DNA of 64,000 bases, taken from the NCBI RefSeq assembly GCF_018691265.1, contig NW_024881303.1, forward strand, positions 14,749,777-14,813,776, in the 5' to 3' direction. Positions 58,492-64,000 of the stretch are shown in pieces (the first letter of the stretch is position 1; the number at the start of each line of letters is the position of its first letter). Below the pieces are notes generated by a model. That model was given only the letters and a program-made list of their open reading frames with translations. It was not told where the DNA came from and searched no databases. This stretch comes from Tyto alba (Eukaryota > Chordata > Aves > Strigiformes > Tytonidae). Both the position numbers and the translations under genes were made by a program.

Positions 58492-60509
58492 TTAGGCAGT
58501 GGTGGGTATTAGGACCACATTCTGATCTACTAAGGTCACTTCTACTGCTGTTTCCATGTCCACTCCAAGGCTTCCCCAGGTTGCTGGTTTGTTTTGGACC
58601 AGGAAACCATCAAGCAGGTGGTCACTTGTCTTGGCACGCTGCCCTGGCGTGCTCTGCTTGAAGTTTCCCGACTTCCTGCAAGCTTGAGTATCATGGGTGT
58701 CTTGGTTACACTTATGACACCAATCATTTTTTTGACAGCTCTTTCTCATGTGGCCTGGCTCTCCACAGCGATAACAAAATCCCTTTATCTTGCCACCTTT
58801 TTTCATTACTCCCTGCAAAGCAGCAGCAATTATTTAATTTTGTTCTTTGACTGCCCCTCCCACTGCGGCAGCCACTATTGCAGCTTGGTTGTTTTGCTCA
58901 GCTCGTGATGCTCTGACTAACATTTCATCTACGGGACTACCTTGAGGAAATCTGGCCAGTATTGTCGTTGTTCGTGAGTTGGCATTCTCAAAAGCAAGCA
59001 TTCTGAGAAAATGATTTTGCATTTCTTTTGAAATATCAGTATGTTCCATTATTGCATTTGACAGCCGACCTATAAATTGAGCAAATGGTTCGGTCATTCC
59101 TTGGTGAATCGAAGCAAATGGTGGATTTTTCTGGAAGTCCATACAATGCCTGATGGGCAAGGGAAGCACTCAACTGATGCAACCAGGTAGGAAACTGCAT
59201 TTGCGAGGCAGTAGTAGCAAAAGGGCCTGTTCCAGTAAGTATTTCCACTGTGATTGCATACTATGGATCGTTCAGATGTCTGGGTTTGTTTACTTCTATG
59301 GTAGCCAACCTCTTGCACTCTCTTTCCCAAAGGAGGTATTGGGATGGCGAAAGCAGTAAAGCAGCCAGGTTTTGACAGTCCCCTGGGCACATAACATCAC
59401 AGGTGAAAATGTACTTGATGATGTTGCGTGATGCTTTGGCTCGAATTCCATATGTAGATATAGTCTGTTTTGCTTGTTGCAATATCTTCCAGTCATGGGG
59501 CTCCCAGGATACATGCCCATCTTGTACTATAACGGGTCATGCAATGGCTCCTGCTGCATGCCAGTCTCCATCTATAATGGCATCTCTTACCACCCCAGAC
59601 TGGCGTCATTGAATTGGGTTGCCAGTTGTTGGGGAAGTAGCATATGGTGGAGGTCGTACCTTTTCTCCATCATTCCAAGACTGTTTCATGGGTACATGTG
59701 GTATCATAGATCCCAGCTGTTGTCTCCACCATGATGATGGAGTATCTGAAACTGTGGGTTTATCATTGCTTGAATCACTATCTTTTTGTCCTGTTGCTAA
59801 ACTCTCAATTTTTTTAAGGACCACTTGCATCATTTTCTCCACTTTATCACTCTTTGGTATAGCTGGGGGGGTGCAAGATGGCGATGATCCTTTAGTCTCA
59901 TAATCTGAATCTTCACCAGAACTGGCGTGTCCCATCCCCCTTGACTGCTGGCAGACTCACTTCCTCTTTCCTCTCAGTCTGCTTCAGACCTTCAGCAGGC
60001 ATTTCCTCTTTTCTCCCTGCCACCGGTTTTTGGAGTTCAGTAGCAGTCCCACAAGGATCCCCTGTCATACCCTTTATGGGACACATTTGCCCAAGTCCAA
60101 AAAATGATGACAAACAACTCGACTTTCTTTGATCAGTTATGGTCTCAGATTGTGACTCTGACTGTTTAGATGCAGCCTCTGGCTGTAAAGCAGTCATTGC
60201 TGCAGCGACAACCTCCCTCTCCACCTTCATTTCCTTCAAGGTATTGATGATGGCTCGCCACAAAGGTCCCAGTTCTGGAGCTAATTTACCATCCTTTCCC
60301 CCTTCTATGGTGGCTGTCCAAAGCAAGTCGCCTACTTCCCACCATTCTATTGGACTAAACAGCAACGAACCAGCAGCGCACCGACCCCACACTTGCGCCC
60401 ACTTTATGAGGGCTTGTATATTTCTCAGACTCACTTCCTCCCCTCTCTTATAAAGGATACTAACGAGGAGTCTTATTGCCGCGTCCATTTCCATCGCGGT
60501 CTTACCCAA
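58492..60509 (-). pseudogene. ERV-B gag
   Basis: ATG at 60509 gives MGKT (Gly2) and a helical matrix (IKWAQVWGRCAAG, WWEVGDLLW). Frame change ~59930 to a proline-rich linker (59935-59606), which includes PPPYATSP of late-domain type. Capsid 59600-58834 in pieces, with the homology region HQGMTEPFAQFIGRLSNAI. Nucleocapsid 58818-58492 with two CCHC boxes (CYRCGEPGHMRKSC, CHKCNQDTHDTQAC). About three frame changes. Confidence 0.82.
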
Positions 60510-60685
60510 GGCGAAGGGGCTGTCCTGCAGTACAGCTCTTCAGGATCCGACGCTTTCTATTTCGGCTCGTGCCCACCTCCGCTGTCTTGCCTCCGCACTT
60601 CCCGTGACCACAGTCTCACGATCTTTGGAAGCTTCTCCACATTTAAGCGCTTGGAGTTTTCAGCATTTAAGCTACTCTGAGACGA

Positions 60686-60703
60686 GTCCCTGTTCGGGCG
60701 CCA
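60686..60703 (-). promoter_or_regulatory. ERV-B primer-binding site, tRNA-Lys3 type
   Basis: Exact 18-base match to the tRNA-Lys3 complement, two bases inside the 5' LTR edge (60706). Confidence 0.93.
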
Positions 60704-60705
60704 TT

Positions 60706-60975
60706 TGTAGGAGGGACCCCGTATGGAGGCAAGACCCGAGTAACGACACAACACCGATGCAATGAAAGTCATTCTCCATTTATTTGCCCAAATAGCGCTA
60801 AAGATATACAGAGCCAGACGGTCACGTGCTCTATGCTTACAATCTATTGGTTAAGGGCACTTATCACGCACCCGGAAGTGGTGTCTGATAGGTCTGCATC
60901 GTTAGCACGCGTGTACAAACTAAACCTACTTTGTGGTTAGTGTATCCGGGCATTCAACAAGAAGGAAGCACTCGC
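60706..60975 (-). repeat. ERV-B 5' LTR, U3 lost
   Basis: Matches the first ~270 bp of 55191-55601. It stops at CACTCGC (60975), where ERV-A leader sequence begins. Confidence 0.88.
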
Positions 60976-61853
60976 CAGTTCCGGCGCCTCTCCGCCTCCG
61001 CTCTCGGGGCAGCTCACTTCCGCTCTCGGGGCCGTTCCACGCCCGCTCTCGGGACCGGTCTGCCTCTGCTCTTGGGGCCGCTCCACCTCCGCTCCCAGGG
61101 CCGGTCCAGCCGGCTTCTCTCCGTGTACTCTTCCAGGGCTGCCAGGGCCAGCGCCTCTCTGTCTCAGCTTGTGGACCCCGGACACTGCTGTATTTGGTGT
61201 TTCTCTGGGTCTGTTCTCGAATTCCTCGGTCGTTGCTGTTTTCTCCAGGTCCGCTGCTCCGTCCATGTTCTTCTTCTATGCAGGTCCCTGTTCGGGCTCC
61301 ATCTTGCGGAGCCACGGACGAACGACACGCCGAGACGGGTTCAATGTGGAAGATAGAGCATCAATCAACGTGTCTCTTTATTGGTCCAGGGTACATATAT
61401 TTATACAGACAATGATAATTATTATGCCTACTAGTCACTACCTGATTGGCTTAAGCTCTAAAGGTCATATTCGCACAGTCCACCTACTTGCAGTTAGCTA
61501 GCAGCACAAACTTCTCATAACACTAAGTTTCTCATGTTACTATTTCTAATTCCTCTTGACTTGTTTTCGATACACAACAGTACCATAACACTGGGTTTCT
61601 CAGACCACCGTTACCATAACACTGGGTTTCTCAGACCACTATTCCCAATTCCTCTCAACCTGTCTTCGACACACCACGGTACACAGGGCTGAAGCATCCT
61701 TGACATTCTTCATGTATCAGCAGCTGCGAGCAGCTGCAGGCAAACCCTAGTGAGGCCCAGCATCAGCGAGGCAGCATCAGCCCTTAGAACAGGCTCTGAT
61801 CGTACAATTGCTCGGTGGGCTCGGGACCCTTGTCTCTGAGCCATTCTCCAACA
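60976..61853 (-). mobile_element. ERV-A 5' end (leader, primer site, LTR) fused to ERV-B
   Basis: 61305-61853 is a short-form ERV-A LTR; 61284-61301 its primer site (TGGAGCCCGAACAGGGAC, one mismatch to tRNA-Lys3); 60976-61280 the GC-rich leader. The order on the minus strand is ERV-A LTR, leader, then ERV-B LTR fragment. Confidence 0.85.
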
Positions 61854-61862
61854 GGAAATGAT

Positions 61863-61897
61863 CAGGGCTGTTTGGGTGGTACTTCCAAACAGCCCTG
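61863..61897. other. Perfect 13-bp hairpin
   Basis: CAGGGCTGTTTGG (61863-61875) and its exact complement (61885-61897) with a 9-base loop, ten bases from the end of the ERV-A LTR. Confidence 0.85.
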
Positions 61898-62029
61898 CAT
61901 CTGAGCAACAGCACCTGGAGAGGGACAAGACCTTCACAGATCATCTGACCAAGCGTTCCTGTTAACATAAGTGGTGACTAGGAACCTGAGTGATTTCCCT
62001 CCCATAATGGAGCAAAGGTCCCTGGTGGA

Positions 62030-62110
62030 TCAAAATGCATAATCATTCATGCTGGAAGGGACGTTAGGAGGTGTCTAGGTCAAACTTCTGCTCACAGTGG
62101 GGTCACCTGT
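62030..62110. mobile_element. CR1 LINE tail fragment
   Basis: Contains the antisense CR1 3'-end consensus (AATCATTCATGCTGGAAGGG, GACGTTAGGAGGTGTCTAGGT). Short. Confidence 0.55.
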
Positions 62111-62137
62111 GGTGTCAGTGTTATCAGTCGCAGTCGT

Positions 62138-62660
62138 GAAAAGAACTTATCTACACAAAGCAAATAAGCAGGCACTCTTTTATTCCAGCGCTGGGGAACA
62201 CTGGGGATAGCTCCACCAAAGACGTGTTCACCAACAGGTACAAAGCACAACATATTTATACACTATTTCAGCAGAGTCATGGTTACATAAGATCAACAAA
62301 ATTCATAAAGTTTAAGTTGACCTTAATAATAATTGGCTTTCAGTTACCCCACCTTACCTATATTCCTATTCTACAGAAACCATTGGTCATCTTTACTGAT
62401 TAATTGAATAGATTGAGGGGAGGGTAATGATTAGCATATTCATGGTTTTTCCTGGAAGTCATTATCATATGCAAATGTCCCTAACGCAATTGTGGTTATG
62501 TTGGACGAGGGTCCTCTGGTGGTCATCGATAGTCTTCCTCACTGTCTCCGCTGCCTGATCTCCATCTTTGCACATGCTCAATTCATCTTTGGCTGATGCT
62601 CATTTCTTCTTTGGCAGATCTTCCAAACCAAACCCAGTATCTTCTGGTACCTATAGTTTT
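62138..62660 (-). repeat. ERV-D-related LTR fragment
   Basis: Shares the R-region arrangement with 45599-46145 (GCAGG..., TTTATT, CAGCGCTGGG, ...GCTCC, ACCAACAG). Minus-strand AATAAAAG at ~62179. Right border unclear, adjoining the ERV-C-type LTR. Confidence 0.6.
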
Positions 62661-63173
62661 TGTGATAAATAACAGAAGAATTTTGCTTTTGCTAAAAGTA
62701 ATTAAACAATTACTTTTATTGAGCTAGGCTAAAGCTATTATTAGTACAACGATACAAATTTAAAGAAAAGTAAAAGAATTTACTACTGGGAAAAGAAAAG
62801 GGAGGAATTGATCTGAGGAAACACTAACCCAACAGCCCTCCCCCCCCTTCTTGGGATGCTCACCAGATGGTCCATATCAAAGGATGGTAACTCCTTTGCA
62901 ACGGAATGAGAAAGAACAGGATGGGCCATCTCTGGTATCTCTTGTCCTTGAGGTAAGAAAGGAACTGAAACCACTGAGCCATAAAGACAACGAGGCTGCA
63001 AATTAGCCCAGACTTGAAGGACAAGGTGTACGTGACCACAGGACTGAGTTGGCGCAGAAGTAAGGGTCAGCTAGCGAACACAGTGAAGAAGACTACGAGC
63101 CTTCATCTGCAGACCCCTGCCCAAGACCACCAGGGAGCACTGCGCAAGCGTGATGGGAGGAATTTGGGGTAGG
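62661..63173 (+). repeat. ERV-C-type LTR, 3'-truncated
   Basis: Begins TGTGATAAAT and matches U3 of 18722-19458, stopping after GGGAGGAATTTGGGGT, before the TATA/AATAAA part. Confidence 0.88.
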
Positions 63174-63249
63174 AGAAAATTTGTTTTGAGGCTCTGGCTT
63201 TTGTTACTTCCTTGTCCATCTTGGGCAGTTCAGGAGCCATTGCAGAGTT

Positions 63250-64000
63250 TTTCTTTACTTGACATTGCTCACCCTCACACCCCAATGCTCCCAGGAAGAG
63301 TCCTAAGCCACGTGTGATGGTCAGGATCAGCCTTCCCAGGACCTTTGAGGTCAGGGTTTGGCCTTTCTGCTTCAGGAAACAAATCCAGGGTTTTCTCAGC
63401 ATTACAGCCACCTGAACAGTGCTTTTACCTACCTGCAATCAGAGCCTCCAACTATCTGCTCTAAGGAGTCCATGGGGAGGCTTTGTCATTAATGGCCCTC
63501 AGTGGGGCCAATCAATGCTTCAAGGTACTTTGGGGTTTGGTTCTGACATTGACTTCTTGAGTACTTTGCTCAGGCTCCTCTCAGTATCTGAGGTTCATGG
63601 ACTCAGGGCCAAATACACACTGGGGCTCATTAAAATACAGAAAGCCCTAATGAGGTATTTATCCTCCTTCCATTTTCTTCAAGCCTTCAAGACTTGTACA
63701 GCTAATTGGAAAAGTTTCATAGCGCAGTTAAAGAGGAAGATTTCAAATTGCACCTAATAAAAATAATTTTAAAGGTTCTATTTAATCAATTTCTGTTTAG
63801 AGAAGAGGTGATGGAAGCATTCTGCAATTGACATTGATGCAGTGGCTCTCCTCGGGAGGTCTGGACAGGTAGGAAAACCAGTCCCTTGAGGTCTGACACT
63901 ATATGGACAGAGAGCCTTGCTCCTCACCTCCCCAGCCTCACCATTTCAGTCATTGTCCATCTGGGACTTGTCTCACTTTGCCTTCTATCAGACTGCACTG
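63250..64000 (-). repeat. Right arm of large inverted repeat
   Basis: Reverse complement of 36858-37604. Reaches the window edge and probably continues. No OR coding sequence lies within the part seen. Confidence 0.88.

Larger units (their letters stand above)
55191..60975 (-). mobile_element. ERV-B provirus, class II, env-less
   Basis: Minus-strand order: truncated 5' LTR (60706-60975), tRNA-Lys3 primer site 60686-60703, gag 60509 to ~58492, dUTPase/protease ~58366-58040, RT ~57840-57213, connection/RNase H ~57194-56150, integrase ~56100-55640, polypurine tract, 3' LTR 55191-55601. Integrase runs almost straight into the polypurine tract: no env. Two zinc knuckles, dUTPase and the capsid homology region place it near betaretroviruses. 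Fewer lesions than ERV-D. Confidence 0.88.

Overview
This is a bird nuclear-genome window. It contains CR1 LINE tails, olfactory-receptor (OR) relics including one of the avian-expanded OR14 type, vertebrate exon/intron structure with GT-AG sites, a CpG island, and a very heavy load of class I and class II endogenous retroviruses (ERVs). No bacterial-type gene, CRISPR array or operon is present. I cannot name the species.

Layout. 0.6-11.2 kb: minus-strand exons of ECD, split by a complete minus-strand ERV ('ERV-A', 5591-10279, with a 6-bp target duplication). 11.2-15.6 kb: host sequence with no exon I can name. 15.6-18.2 kb: five minus-strand DNAJC9 exons ending in a CpG island. 18.7-26.5 kb: a plus-strand class I ERV with a tRNA-Pro primer site ('ERV-C'). 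It has lost reverse transcriptase, and its env is interrupted by a foreign segment of about 1.25 kb. 27.4-28.2 kb: minus-strand terminal exon(s) of a TFAM-like gene. 28.8-29.6 kb: two fused LTR fragments. 33.4-34.4 kb: an OR pseudogene. 35.3-36.0 kb: CR1. 37.6-45.0 kb: a plus-strand class II ERV with dUTPase and a degenerate tRNA-Trp site ('ERV-E'), carrying a solo LTR inside RT. 45.6-51.1 kb: a 5'-truncated minus-strand class I ERV ('ERV-D') with a solo LTR inside integrase. 52.4-54.1 kb: a duplicated unit plus an OR14-like pseudogene. 54.6-55.2 kb: CR1 and an ERVL-type LTR relic. 55.2-61.9 kb: an env-less minus-strand class II ERV with a tRNA-Lys3 site ('ERV-B'), fused to an ERV-A 5' end. 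62-64 kb: LTR fragments and one arm of a large inverted repeat whose partner lies at 36.9-37.6 kb.

State of the genes. Most host genes that can be checked are broken while keeping introns. ECD has stops, a frame change and lost splice sites. DNAJC9 has no ATG where expected, HPG instead of HPD, a stop and a frameshift. Both ORs are frameshifted. This looks like a decaying, ERV-saturated block, either a degenerate segmental copy or a low-recombination region such as a W-like chromosome, rather than the working locus. That interpretation is inference.

Most unusual points: the foreign insert in ERV-C env, with open frames on both strands that encode membrane-segment plus proline-rich-tail proteins; the ERV-A LTR that has swallowed its own polypurine tract; the 42-bp x7 array in the ERV-A leader; and the recombination among ERV families.
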